A stretch of DNA of 64,000 bases from Adiantum capillus-veneris (taxonomy: Eukaryota > Streptophyta > Polypodiopsida > Polypodiales > Pteridaceae). The DNA lies in assembly GCA_014529385.2 (NCBI GenBank), contig CM043950.1:74405935-74469934 (forward strand). The letters are read 5' to 3'. Below are positions 11,305 to 22,719 of the stretch, one piece after another. Every line of letters starts with the position of its first letter. Positions within the stretch are counted from its first letter, which is position 1. The notes beneath the pieces were generated by a model. It saw only the letters and a list, made by a program, of their open reading frames with translations. It searched no databases and was not told the DNA's origin. The position numbers and the translations under genes are program-made.

Positions 11305-11451
11305 TGTTGAGATGTAGATAGAAAGAGAGAGAGAGAGACAAGACAAGAGACACACCATATACGCTCCCAAAGACTAATTCATATTGAGGACAAGATACAA
11401 ATATATAGGTGAGACCAAGTTGAGTAGAGTGAGCCATATATAGCTCCAAGA
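11305..11451 (-). repeat. Copia B 3' LTR
   Basis: 147 bp, TGTTGAGATG...CTCCAAGA; the final CAACA has become CAAGA. The polypurine complement CCCCCACTC follows. Confidence 0.9.
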
Positions 11452-11699
11452 CCCCCACTCAAACAAAGGTCTCTAGCTTTGGATGAAAAAACCCTTGGGG
11501 AGTTCAAGGGAAAAACCCAAGCCCTTATACAATGTGAAAATATGAACCAACGATGATGGTGTGAAAGTGAATTGTGCATCTATGTACAAATATTCAAGTG
11601 ACTTAGAGATCACAATGTGCAAATGTGAAGTGTGCATAGTGCATGGTACCTAAAAGATTACAATGTCATATGTACAAAGCTATTACAATAGCAAAAAAG

Positions 11700-12717
11700 C
11701 TAATCTAGAAAGAGTGAGGTCGAAGCAACTCCAAGCTCCGAGCGCAAGAGGATGAAACGTGACTCGTTGAGGCCTTTGGTCAAAATGTCTGCAATCATCT
11801 GGTCACTTGGATAGTGTTCAACCATAATGGTTTCTTTGCGTACTTTATACCTGACATAATGATAATGGACAGGAATGTGCTTTGACTTATTATGTTGAAC
11901 ATAGTCTTTTGCAAGACTAATAGCACTTTGGTTGTCACACCGCAAGGGTGTGCTAGAAAGAGGAGAGTGACCAATATCAACCAGCATTTGTCGAAGCCAA
12001 ATCAACTCACGAGCTGCAAGTGATGCCACAACATATTTTGACTCAGTCGTAGAAACTGCAACACAACGTTGTTTCTTGCTGGTCCAAGAAACAAGACAAC
12101 CATTTATAAAGAAGCAATTTCCACTAGTAGATCGCATAGATAAATGTGAGCTTGCCCAGTCTGCATCTGTGACCCAAAAGAGAAAGACATTGCATAGAAT
12201 CCGATGTGAGTTGTCGTTGATAGACTAAACCAAAATCTGTAGTGCCTTTCAAGTATTTCAACACACGCTTTGCAGCACACCAATGCTTAAGAGAAGGACA
12301 TGCAAGATGTTGTCCAAGATAATTAGCAGCAAACAGAATATCAAGACGAGTGTTCATGCCGACAAACTAAAGACATCCAATCAAGTTAGCATAAGGTTGA
12401 TTTGTGACAAGTTGATCGCCATTGTTAGAAGTGTTCTTTGTAGAGCTTGCAAGACAAGGTGTGTTGGCTGAATGTGCAGATTCCATACCAAATTTTTGAA
12501 TAGTATCTGCAATAAACTTTGACTGTCGAAGGAATAAAATACCTTTTGTACGGTTCCGTTGGATTTGAATGCCATATAGTGCCTTATGGAGTTGAGCAAC
12601 AAGGTCTTATTTACGTGGAATAACAAACCCTTCTGGTTGTTCCATATAAATTTCCTCTTCCAAGTCACCATTAAGAAAAGTAGTTCGCACATCCATTTGA
12701 TGAGCTTCTAAATCAAA
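11700..12717 (-). pseudogene. Copia B reverse transcriptase (end) and RNase H, broken
   Basis: The protein is identical to that of A over the final 145 codons and over the 77-codon piece before it. It carries the same TAG and TAA stops, the same 2-base loss and the same missing 226-base catalytic block. Only a handful of base differences from A lie in this kilobase. Confidence 0.88.
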
Positions 12718-14202
12718 TTAAACAGCAAATGCCAATAAAACTCGAACACTTGTAATGTGAACAACTGGTGAAAAAGTCTCTTGATAATCAACACCAGCTA
12801 CTTGGGAGTAACCTTTTGCAACTAAACGCGCCTTGAACTTGTCAAAAGATCCATCTGCTTTTACTTTTGTCTTATACACCCACTTACATTTAATAGTTGT
12901 ACGACCAGGAGGTAATTCAGTTAGTATCCATGTACCTTTAGAGATAAGAGAATCGTACTCTGCTTCTATAGCCTCTTGCCATTGATCCTTTTGTGGTGAA
13001 GAGATAGCTTCATCATAAGTAATGGGATCTTCGGAAGTAGAAAAATAATTATCAGCAATATCGTCATCATAAACATGACATGAGCCATGTTCAAAATGAA
13101 TAGGCAGATCAACAAAAATATCAATATCATCATTGGCAACATTCGGAATGGATGGTTGTGAAGAGGAAAGTTTCTCTATAGGAAGAGTTTCATCTTCTAA
13201 AAGAAATGGAAAAGCCTGAACCAATGGTTTAGTATCATCAGAATCATCCATGGACCATGAGCCTCCCATAAGCTGCTCGTTAAAAGTAGCATCACGATTC
13301 ACAATTACTTTCTTGGAGGAAGGGTCATAGAATTTGTAGCCTTTGGAAGTGTCAGAATATCCAATAAAAATAACTTTAAGACTAGGAGCATCAAGCTTTG
13401 TTCGTGTTTCTTTGGGAACATGAATATAAGCAATACATCCAAAGGTTCGAAAATGAGATACAGAAGGAATGTCACCTGTCCATGTTGTGATGGGTATCTT
13501 ACCAGAGAGTGCAGTAGTAGAAAGATGATTTTGAATAAATACTGCTGTCAAAGTAGCTTCAGCCCAAAAAACACGAGATAAGCCAGAATGAATCAACATA
13601 CATCTTACAACATTGAGAATAGTGAAATTCTTTCGTTCAGCAACACCGTTCTGTTGAGGCGAATATGGAATAGTGTGTCCATGATAATTTCCACTGTCAG
13701 CACAGTAACTCACAAACTCTCGAGAAACATATTCGCCTCCATTGTCACTACGAAGCTTCTTAAGGCGACGACCAGTTTGAAGTTCCGCAGCCTTGTGGAA
13801 TTGTTTGAAAACAGATAAGGTTTCAGATTTTTGTCTAAGTAGAAATACAGTCGTATACTTTGAGAAATCATCAATGAAAGTAATGAAGTAGCTATATTGT
13901 GATCTCGAAGAAGATAGAGGTCCACATATATCACTATGAACAAGATCCAATATGTCATGAGAATGATTTGTATTTGCAAGAGTAAAGGGTTTGCCATTGT
14001 GTTTCCCAAGAGCACAAAATTCACAAATTCCCATATGGGGATGGGCTTTAAGATCCATGCCATGAACAAGATGACGACGTTGAAGATCAAGGAGTTTTGA
14101 GAAATCAGCATGAACAAAACGGTGATGCCATTCTTTGCAATCATGATCACCTGGAGCAGTGAAAACATTTGTTATAGCATCGTTGAGAGAGAGTTCAAAC
14201 AA
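12718..14202 (-). pseudogene. Copia B integrase and N-terminal reverse transcriptase
   Basis: 494 codons with the zinc module (HHRFVHADF...CEFCALGKH), the DD and SPQQNGVAERKN segments of the catalytic core, and the reverse transcriptase start. It ends at the same TAA as A. In its first third it agrees with C against A at most variable residues (for example EWHH, DLQRR, GKPFT); towards the end it agrees with A. A TGA separates it from the protease, as in C. Confidence 0.88.
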
Positions 14203-14349
14203 ATTACCATTTCAAGGAGCAGTGGCTATAGTCTGTCCATGTTTCTCAATTCAGCATTTGGTATGATAATATCCAACAAACAGACCAAGATCAACAAGTC
14301 TAGCAACTGAAAGAAGATTACGGTGAAGATCTGGTACATGTAATACTCC

Positions 14350-15636
14350 TCACAAAATTTGAGTGAAAAAAGATAAGGTACCAAGATATAAGTCTCCAAT
14401 ACCCTTTACTTGACAAGTAGTACCATCAGCAAGATAAACAACACGTTGAACTGGCAGTGGATGATAGTTATGGAGCCACTTAGACTGATATGTCATATTT
14501 CCTGTAGCACTAGAATGGACAATAAAAAGTGATCCATCGCGTACATGAAGTATTCTGTCTGGAGCAACTGAACCTAAGACGCAGCTTGTTTCTGGTACAA
14601 TGTTGTTTCGATGTTCAGTAGCATATGCTCTATTCCAATCTGTGCCGAATCGCCGCTTATAGCACATATGACTGGGATGATCAGATCGTCCACAATATTC
14701 ACAAGAAGAAGAAGAAGAGTCTCTAGATAATCGTGGTTGTTTTGTGGTAATATTGTGTTCTTCATCATATTGACGTGCCCAACAATCATCTTCAGTATGG
14801 CCATTTCTGTTGGAGTAAGAACATTGCTTATTAGGAAATTTGAGACGAGAGAAAATATTACCGCGACGGCCACCTCTACCGTTTCCTCGTTGAAATGGAC
14901 GCCTTCGAGCATAAAAAGCCCGTTCCATCTGTTGTGACTCAGTCTCCTCTTGTGAAATCATAGTTGTATCATGACCAGCATTACGACGTTCTTGACGTTG
15001 AGAGTATTCAATTAGAGACATGCACGCTTGGTCGAAATCAAGACCATCTTTATTAGAGAGAATAGTAACAATGTTATCATAAGAAGAGTCATTTACCGTA
15101 TCAAGGAGAAGTGTAATCAGTTGCTTTTGTGGAACGGGATCACCGGCAGCAACAAGTTGATGAATAATAGATTTGAAAGATTCATTATGTCCCGTCATGG
15201 CAGTACCAACTTCATATTGTAACTTGTTAAGAAACCCTCTCAAATAAAGTATTTCTGTGACAGATTTCTTCTGAAAGTTTGCAATAAGGTACTTCCATAC
15301 GTCGTGGGAAGTAGGCAGTTCATACATATCAAGCAAAAGGGAATCAATAAGAGCAGAAAGAATATACCGACGAGCTGCTTTATCACGTCGTTGCCAATCC
15401 GTATAGGCAACATTCCAATCTTCAAATATAGGTCCTTCAATGATAAGCACGTTATCATTATCCGTATCAACAGGCTGAGATGGAGAAACACGATTTCCAA
15501 GAACAACATCGGAGAGTTCATCGCCTTCAAGAATTAACAACATATTTGCTTTCCAGCCTGAAAAACCTTGACCTTGGAAAGGAGGAACAGAACGTTGGCC
15601 AGAAGGAAAGCCGTTGACGAGAATGTTCATACCCAT
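14350..15636 (-). pseudogene. Copia B gag-protease, open frame with changed active site
   Basis: From the ATG at 15636 (MGMNILVNGF) the gag runs without interruption through two zinc knuckles into the protease, about 430 codons. Two key residues are changed. The first knuckle reads CSYSNRNGH, with its second Cys replaced by Ser (14812-14814). The protease motif reads HSSA in place of DSGA (14506-14517), which should abolish catalysis. Element C has both changes. The frame is lost near 14350, where A continues. Confidence 0.85.
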
Positions 15637-16380
15637 ATCTTGTTGCGAGAAGACGTATAAGATAAGATCGCAGAATTTGCACACCATATATGGTGAAGAC
15701 CGCAATTGAGAATGAGAGAGAGATATGAGGACTGCGTTTTGTCATCGATAAATGTAAGAAGGATGCTCAAGGAACGTCCAAAGATGTGAGAGACGTCACC
15801 CAAAAAAGGTAGGGTAAAGGACACGTTAATAATAAAAGAGTCCTCAAAATAGAGTGGCGTGAGACGCAAGATTGACCGCCACAATACGAATAGCAAAAAG
15901 CTAAATCTTCTCGAAAAAGTTAACGCCAAAATAAGAAAAACGATCGCGGACGCTTTACGAAGAAGTAGGACAAAGAAAGCTGCGTCAAGCTCAAATGCAG
16001 TAAAAACAGCATAACTTTCTGCTGTGAACTCCGATTGACACAAACCTAGAACTCAAATCGAAGAGCTCGAGGAGACGAACAAGTTTTGGATGAAAAGTGC
16101 CATTGCGCGATGCTCAATGGCGCTTTTCGCGTTTCTCCAAATTTTGAGCAGAACAGCAAGAAAAATTGAGATAAAGTTCAGAGTGTCATCAACAAGAAAA
16201 CGTAATCAACAATTAGATTGATTAGCAATAAATGCCACACTAAACACTAATCATATTCTTCTTAACACAAAACAACCACAGTTAACAAGAATCAATGCTC
16301 AAAAATAAAATTTGTAGCAATTTTGAATCTTACATGCAAATTGCATACACATACTGTTTTGTCACCATGAATTGAATCGG

Positions 16381-16476
16381 CATATACGCTCCCAAAGACC
16401 GATTTATATTGAGGACAAGATACAAATATATAGGTGAGACCAAGTTGAGTAGAGTGAGCCATATATAGCTCCAACA
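16381..16476 (-). repeat. Copia B 5' LTR, truncated, primer site deleted
   Basis: The last 96 bases of the LTR (CATATACGCTCCC to TCCAACA) join directly to the 5' UTR text GAATTGAATCGG. Compared with C, about 76 bases are missing, comprising the primer site (TGGTATCAAAGC type) and the adjoining half of the LTR. Reverse transcription from this copy would not be possible. Confidence 0.85.
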
Positions 16477-17885
16477 AATAAGACAAAGAGCACACAAGCT
16501 ACAAGATTTTCTCTTTGGGATATGGCAAAAGAAAACCTCGACCTCAGAAACCCTTGAGTTAATTACTCAAGACCCAGCTCTTGCACAACATAACGGATTG
16601 CATTGAACTTGAAATCATGGTAGAGCCAACCAAGGCTATGCATAGAAATGATTGTTCAACCCATGCACACAGCCATCCCGGAGTACACCATCTAGGAGGG
16701 GTGGAAGGGAACTATGTAATTAAGGGCAATGCTTGAAGAGGGAGGAAACTTTTTTATGTTAACGTGTGATTTTTTACAAAATTACCTAATAATGCCTTAT
16801 TAAATCATCAACAAGGAAAATTTAATTGATAACATCTCCCCGATGAGTGTAAATAGTGTATATACTATCAAAAAATCATTAAAAAATGGTGTTTTTTTTT
16901 TGTTATTTTCATCATTTTTCTTCATATCGGGACTTAAAAAATGGAGAAATTCACCAAAAAATAATAAAGTAGTGTTTCTCAATGGATTTCTCTTATTATT
17001 GATTTTTCTTATTATTGATTTTTCTTATTATTGATTTTTTACTTTGCTTTTTTAGCGCATTTTATTATTTTCTTTAATATTTTTAATAAACAGGTCAAAA
17101 TTTAATAATAAATAGCAAATGAGCTGCGATGGAGAAACTGAAGATACGCTGATGATCAAAAGGACAAGAGGGACAGGCACATAAAATATCGATTGAATCG
17201 ACAGATGGAAGCGAGAAGCTTAAATTAGGATGCCAAGCCCTACTTTCGCAAATTCTTGCAGAATGAGCTAATGATATCCGATTGAATAAATTTTTGAGTC
17301 TAGCATAGGTTTTACGGTTTAGTACAGCTAATATGGAAATATAGTTTGGGAAGTCCGAGTATAGATATCCAAGGTAGCCCAAAATCACCTCATTTCCACT
17401 AGTCACTCTTGGAGGAGAGAGATGACTACCTTCTTCGCGCGCAATTTTCGGAGTCCCCAATTGCCCGTCTACAACGCCGTCTCACACAATACATGAGGGG
17501 TAATTTCTAAAATTATCAATGAACAATCCTATATGGCCGGAAAACAATTATAGGCTAAGGAAAAAACCCTAGAAACCGAGCAGTGCACGAATCCTACGAC
17601 CCAAAATTGACCATAGTAGCCTGTAAGCTCAACCAATTTCAACGAGACTTGAACTGTATCATGCTCCTATATAATAGAACACTTCTATATCACCAGATTT
17701 TCATTTGGTAGGGGTCGAGGGGGGTCCCATGTAGATAATCTAGGTTTTTGCCAGATGCCATAATTGGATTTTTACTCCACAAACAGCTTAGAGACTCGGT
17801 CTATACACAATGTACATGCATGGTTTCATGAAAACAATCAAGGAAAGCTCTTGAACAGCAAAAAATAGCTCAAAGGCTACAAAGC
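16477..17885. other. Unassigned spacer with a 16-bp tandem repeat
   Basis: No recognisable gene. A 16-base unit CTTATTATTGATTTTT is repeated three times at 16992-17039. A 121-codon minus-strand frame at 17095-17460 has no motif I recognise and no related sequence in the window. By position, the right-hand part may be the decayed leader of the family P copy that follows. Confidence 0.4.
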
Positions 17886-18759
17886 GTCAAATTTGACATA
17901 TCAAGTAAAACTCACTCCAAACGGGCCAAAACTGGATGGGTAGCATTAGGACTATGTAGCGGACAAGTCCATAGCTTCAAAAGTGAATAACCAACTCCAT
18001 ATGCCATCTAGTCATAAAACTCAGTGATTTCAGAGTCGACAAGAGCAGGAAGTGATGTTGACACGATAAAACTTTACCAAATTCAACTTAGGACTTGTTT
18101 TAGATGTATTGAATATGTCTAGGTCATCAAATTGTCAAGTCTTGCAAAAAAATTGAATGCTATAAATAATCACAATTATTTACTTTTGTGCTTGTTTGGC
18201 TTGAAAAATGATCTCTTCACTTCGCCTATCACTTGTACACATCTATTACATGCCACCTTTCAAGTACGATCCAAAATGATCAAGAAAAACTTGAAAATTA
18301 TCAAAAAAAACACACCTAAGTCTTTCCAATCCAAATTTTGAGTTATCTGTCACATTTTTTAATCCAAATCATCCCATATCTCATATACAGAGTCTACGTC
18401 ATGCCTAGAACAAAGTTGTAACAAAAAATATACATTTTGATGAAAAAGTTAATAATCTCGATTAGTTACTTTCTTTCCAACATGTGTGAAATCTATAACT
18501 TTGACCTTATGGGACCAAAGAAAATGATATCCCAGGTCCACTGACCAGGTTTGAGTAAGTTTGGATCACAAAAACTCAAAATATTAGTATATCTAATGTT
18601 TTAGAGTCTGGACGCCTAATTCTGGCACCATTTCCACCCAGTGCACTCAAATGAGCCCACACTTCACTCAGAGCACCTAAATGCTATTGTTTCAAGCCTA
18701 TTATGTCCAAAATGCAAAAAGTTGGAAAAATACGAGCTGTAAATAATCACGATTATTTA
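17886..18759 (+). repeat. Palindrome-bearing ~288-bp tandem repeat, array 3 (different palindrome)
   Basis: Dyads lie at 18163-18182 (TAAATAAT-CACA-ATTATTTA), 18449-18468 (TTAATAAT-CTCG-ATTAGTTA) and 18740-18759 (TAAATAAT-CACG-ATTATTTA), spaced 286 and 291. The outer two have perfect 8-base arms. A perfect 12-base dyad GTCAAATTTGAC at 17886-17897 may mark an older unit. After each dyad the text resumes with a CTTTTGT/CTTTCT run, as after the dyads at 137 and 29873. The array ends about 190 bases before the family P frame, matching the arrangement upstream of the frame at 29708. Confidence 0.65.
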
Positions 18760-18947
18760 CTTTTGTTGTAATTTTTGCATGAGTTGCATGATTTTGATCT
18801 TTACATGTTTTTATGCATCTATGTATGCTCCAAAATTGATTTGAAGCACAATGGACATTATTTGTCAGCAATTCAGACTCAGGGCATTTTAGAGCGGAAC
18901 TAGCAAAATTTTCCAACTTTGATACTGTATTCACTTAGTAGGAGCAA

Positions 18948-19242
18948 TGCAAGCTGCCATAAGAAGGCAAAGAAATGGGTGTCCCAAAAAGAAAATTTGC
19001 AAGAGTTGCCACCCTACCAACTAGATCCAAGTTTAGTGAAAACGGCAAAGGCAACTTATTTGTTGAAGGAACAACTAGAAGAAAACAATACCATAGTTCT
19101 CACTAGCAGGTTCAAGAGTGAAGAAGGACACCAAGTGGAGCTGCAAATGCTACCAAAGGAGATATATGATGTAGCGGCCAAGCTAGACACCAAAGAAGAC
19201 AACAAAAGGCTAGGCCTAAGGGACTTCTACGACCACGAGCCA
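18948..19242 (+). pseudogene. Family P coiled-coil/gag-like frame, copy 3, first part
   Basis: This encodes a region similar to the N-terminus of the protein at 29708-26279: KEQLEENNTIVLTSRFK...VELQMLPKEI here against QDDLLESNNLRIYQGVFK...VELPMIPREL there. The presumed ATG at 18948 is out of frame with the rest, so a shift lies near 18965. The frame is cut at 19242 by copia C and continues at 24679. I do not recognise the family beyond this internal match. Confidence 0.6.
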
Positions 19243-19385
19243 TGTTGGAGCTATATATGGCTCACTCTACTCAACTTGGTCTCACCTATATATTTGTATC
19301 TTGTCCTCAATATGAATCAGTCTTTGGGAGCGTATATAGTGTGTCTCTCGTCTCGTCTCTCTCTCTTTCTCTCTACATCTCAACA
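19243..19385 (+). repeat. Copia C 5' LTR (143 bp)
   Basis: TGTTGGAGCTATATATGG...CTACATCTCAACA. Unusually short for copia; a CTATATATTT stretch inside is the only TATA-like element. Confidence 0.95.
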
Positions 19386-19399
19386 TGGTATCAAAGCAG
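19386..19399 (+). promoter_or_regulatory. Copia C primer-binding site
   Basis: TGGTATCAAAGCAG directly follows the LTR with no spacer. It is close to the TGGTATCAGAGC site complementary to initiator tRNA-Met used by most plant copia elements. Confidence 0.85.
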
Positions 19400-20118
19400 T
19401 AACGATCACGCACCGATTCAATTCATGGTGACAAAACAGTATGTGTATGCGATTTGCATGTAAGATTCAAAAATTGCTACCAATTTTATTTTTGAGCATT
19501 GATTCTTGTTAATTGTGGTTGTTTTGTGTTAAGAAGAATATTATTAGTGTTTTGTGTGGAGTTAATCGCTAATCAATCTAATCGTTGATTACGTTTTCTT
19601 GTTGATGACACCCTGAACTTTATCTCAATTTTTCTTGCTGTTCTGCTCAAAATTTGGCACTTTTCATCCAAAACTTGTTCGTCTCCTTGAGCTCTTCGAT
19701 TTGAGTTCTAGGTTTGCGTCAATCGGAGTTCGCAGCAGAAAGTTATGTTGTTTTTACTGCAATTGAGCTTGACACAGCTTTCTTCGTCCTACTTCTTCGT
19801 GAAGCATCCGCGATCGTTTTTCTTATTTTGGCGTTAACGTTTTCGAGAAGATTTAACTTTTTGCTATTCGTATTGTGGCCGTCAATCTTGCGTCTCACGC
19901 CACTCTATTTTGAGGACTCTTTTATTATTAACGTCTCCTTTACCCTGCCTTTTTTGGGTAACGTCTCTCACATCTTTCGACGTTCCTTGAGCATCCTTCT
20001 TACGTTTATCGTTGAGAGAACGCAGTCCTCATATCTCTCTCATTCTCAATTGCAGCCTTCACCATATATGGTGTGAAAATTCTGCGATCTTATCTTATAC
20101 GTCTTCTCGCAACAAGAT

Positions 20119-21180
20119 ATGGCTATGAATATTCTCGTCAATGGCTTTCCTTCTGGCCAGCTTTCTGTTCCTCCTTTCCAAGGTCAAGGTTTTCCAAGCT
20201 CGAAAGCAAAGATGTTGTTAATTCTTGAAGGCAATGAACTCTCCGATGTTGTTCTTGGAAATCGTCTTTGTTCGCCTGAGCTTGTTGATACGGATAATGA
20301 TAATGTGCTTATCACTAAAGGACCTATATTTGAAGATTGGAATGTTGCCTATACGGATTGACAACGACGTGATAAAGCAGCTCGTCCGTATATTATTTCT
20401 GCTCTTACTGATTCCCTTTTGCTTGATATGTATGAACTACCTACTTCCCCAACGTATGGTACTACCTTATTGCAAACTTTCAGAAGAAATCTGTCACAGA
20501 AATACTTTATTTGAGAGGGCTGCTTAACAAGTTACAATATGAAGTTGGTACTGCCATGATGGGACATATTGAATCTTTCAAATCTATTATTAATCAACTT
20601 GCTGCTGCCGGTGATCCTATTCCACAAAAGCAACTGATTACACTTCTCCTTGATACGGTGAAGGACTCTTCTTATGATAACATTGTTACTATTCTCTCTA
20701 ATAAAGATGGTTTTGATTTCGACCAAGCCTGCATGTTTTTAATTGAATACTCTCAACGTCAAGAACGTCGTAATGCTGGTCATGATACAGCTATGATTTC
20801 ACAAGAGGAGACTGAGTCACAACAGAAGGAACGGGCTTTTTATGCTCGAAGGCGTCCATTTCAACGAGCAAACCGTAGAGGTGGCCGTCGCGGTAATATT
20901 TTCTCTCGTCTCAAATTTCCTAATAAGCAATGTTCTTACTCCAACAGAAATGGCCATACTGAAGATGATTGTTGGGCACGTCAATATGATGAAGAACACA
21001 ATATTACCACAAAACAACCACGTTTATCTAGAGACTCTTCTTCTTCTTCTTGTGAATATTGTGGACGATCTGATCATCCCACTCATATGTGCTATAAGTG
21101 GCGATTCGGCACAGATTGGAATAGAGCATATGCTACTGAACATCGAAACAACATTGTACTAGAAACAAGCTGCGTCCTAG
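20119..21180 (+). pseudogene. Copia C gag
   Basis: It starts at ATG 20119 (MAMNILVNGF) after a ~720-base leader. A TGA at 20359-20361 replaces a Trp codon conserved in A and B, and a short indel at ~20447 shifts the frame. From 20511 the gag end is open, with a basic RRPFQ-type patch and two zinc knuckles. The first knuckle reads CSYSNRNGH with Ser for Cys (20940-20942); the second, CEYCGRSDHPTHMC, is intact. Confidence 0.88.
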
Positions 21181-21542
21181 GTTCAGTTGCTCCAGACAGA
21201 ATACTTCATGTACGCAATGGATCACTTTTTATTGTCCATTCTAGTGCTACAGGAAATATGACATATCAGTCTAAGTGGCTCCATAACTATCATCCACTGC
21301 CAGTTCAACGTGTTGTTTATCTTGCTGATGGTACTACTTGTCAAGTAAAGGGTATTGGAGACTTATATCTTGGTACCTTATCTTCTTCCACTCGAATTTT
21401 GCGAGGAGTATTACATGTACCAGATCTTCACCGTAATCTTCTTTCAGTTGCTAGACTTGTTGATCTTGGTCTGTTTGTTGGATTTGATCATACCAAATGC
21501 CGAATTGAGAAACATGGACAGACTATAGCCACTGCTCCTTGA
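21181..21542 (+). pseudogene. Copia C protease, active site changed
   Basis: Continuous with the gag end. The retropepsin box DSGA is HSSA (21237-21248). The flap and LHVPDL region (RGVLHVPDLHRNLLSVA) is present. The frame closes at TGA 21540-21542, an Arg codon CGA in element A. Confidence 0.85.
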
Positions 21543-22560
21543 AATGATAATTTGTTTGAACTCTCTCTCAACGATGCTGTAACAAATGTTTTCACTGCTC
21601 CAGGTGATCATGATTGCAAAGAATGGCATCACCGTTTTGTTCATGCTGATTTCTCAAAACTCCTTGATCTTCAACGTCGTGATCTTGTTCATGGCATGGA
21701 TCTTAAAGCCCATCCCCATATGGGAATTTGTGAATTTTGTGCTCTTGGGAAACACAATGGCAAACCCTTTACTCTTTCAAATACAAATCATTCTCATGAC
21801 ATATTGGATCTTGTTCATAGTGATATATGTGGACCTCTACCTTCTTCGAGATCACAATATCGCTACTTCATTACTTTCATTGATGATTTCTCAAGGTATA
21901 CGACTGTATTTCTACTTAGACAAAAATCTGAAGCCTTATCTGTTTTCAAACAATTCCACAAGGCTGCGGAACTTCAAACTAGTCGTCGCCTTAAGAAGCT
22001 TCGTAGTGACAATGGAGGCGAATATGTTTCTCAAGAGTTTGTGAGTTACTGTGCTGACAATGGAATTCATCATGAACACACTATTCCATATTCGCCTCAA
22101 TAGAACGGTGTTGCTGAAGGAAAGAATCTCACTATTCTCAATGTTGTAAGATGTATGCTGATTCATTCTGGCTTATCTCGTGTTTTTTGGGCTGAAGCTA
22201 CAGTGACAGCAGTATTTATTCAGAATCATCTTCCTACTACTGCACCCTCTGGTAAGATGCCCATCACAGCATGGACAGGTGACATTCCTTCTGTATCTCA
22301 TTTTCGAACCTTTGGATGTATTGCTTATATTCATGTTCCCAAAGAAACACGAACAAAGCTTGATGCTCCTGGTCTTAAAGTTATTTTTATTGGATATTCT
22401 GACACTTCCAAAGGCTACAAATTCTATGACCCTTCCTCCAAGAAAGTAATTGTGAATCGTGATGCTACTTTTAACGAACAGCTTATGGGAGGCTCATGGT
22501 CCATGGATGATTCTGATGATACTAAATCATTGCTTCAGGCTTTTCCATTTCTTTCAGAAG
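21543..22560 (+). pseudogene. Copia C integrase
   Basis: The zinc module HHRF...CEFCALGKH at the start is followed by core residues in HSDICGP, FIDDFSRY and SDNGGEYV. A TAG at 22101-22103 interrupts the SPQ-NGVAE segment just before the third catalytic residue; C has GKN there where A and B have RKN. The frame resumes to the FGCIAYIHVP core end and an acidic linker. Confidence 0.86.
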
Positions 22561-22719
22561 ATGAAACTCTTCCTATAGAGCAACTTTCCTCTTCACAACC
22601 ATGCATTCCGAATGTTGCCAATGATGATATTGATATTTTTGTTGATCTGCCTATTGATTTTGAACATGGCTCGTGTCATGTTTATGATGACGATATTGCT
22701 GACAATGCTTTTTCTACTT

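Larger units (their letters stand above)
8811..16096 (+). repeat. Segmental tandem duplication, copy 2
   Basis: The copy starts at AGCTAAAATTGG, equivalent to 1535, and ends at GGATGAAAA before 16097, equivalent to 8809. Sequence continues beyond it into the rest of the copia 5' UTR and LTR, absent from copy 1. That is the pattern of a tandem duplication with breakpoints in the CACTA-like element and the copia leader. Only short A-rich matches are visible at the breakpoints. Confidence 0.9.
11305..16476 (-). mobile_element. Ty1/copia element B with target duplication
   Basis: This minus-strand copia element is flanked by AATAA on both sides (11300-11304 and 16477-16481), so both outer ends are original. 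The left LTR is complete; the right LTR has lost about half its length together with the primer site. It carries the same stops, frameshift and 226-base reverse transcriptase deletion as A. In gag and protease it instead matches C, including the changed protease and zinc-knuckle residues. Confidence 0.92.

Noticed and set aside
17095-17460. 121-codon minus-strand open frame
   Set aside because: No motif, no neighbouring exon and no relative in the window; may be chance.
18919-19431. 170-codon plus-strand frame running into the copia LTR
   Set aside because: Only the part up to 19242 is family P coding sequence; the rest is LTR and leader read by chance.
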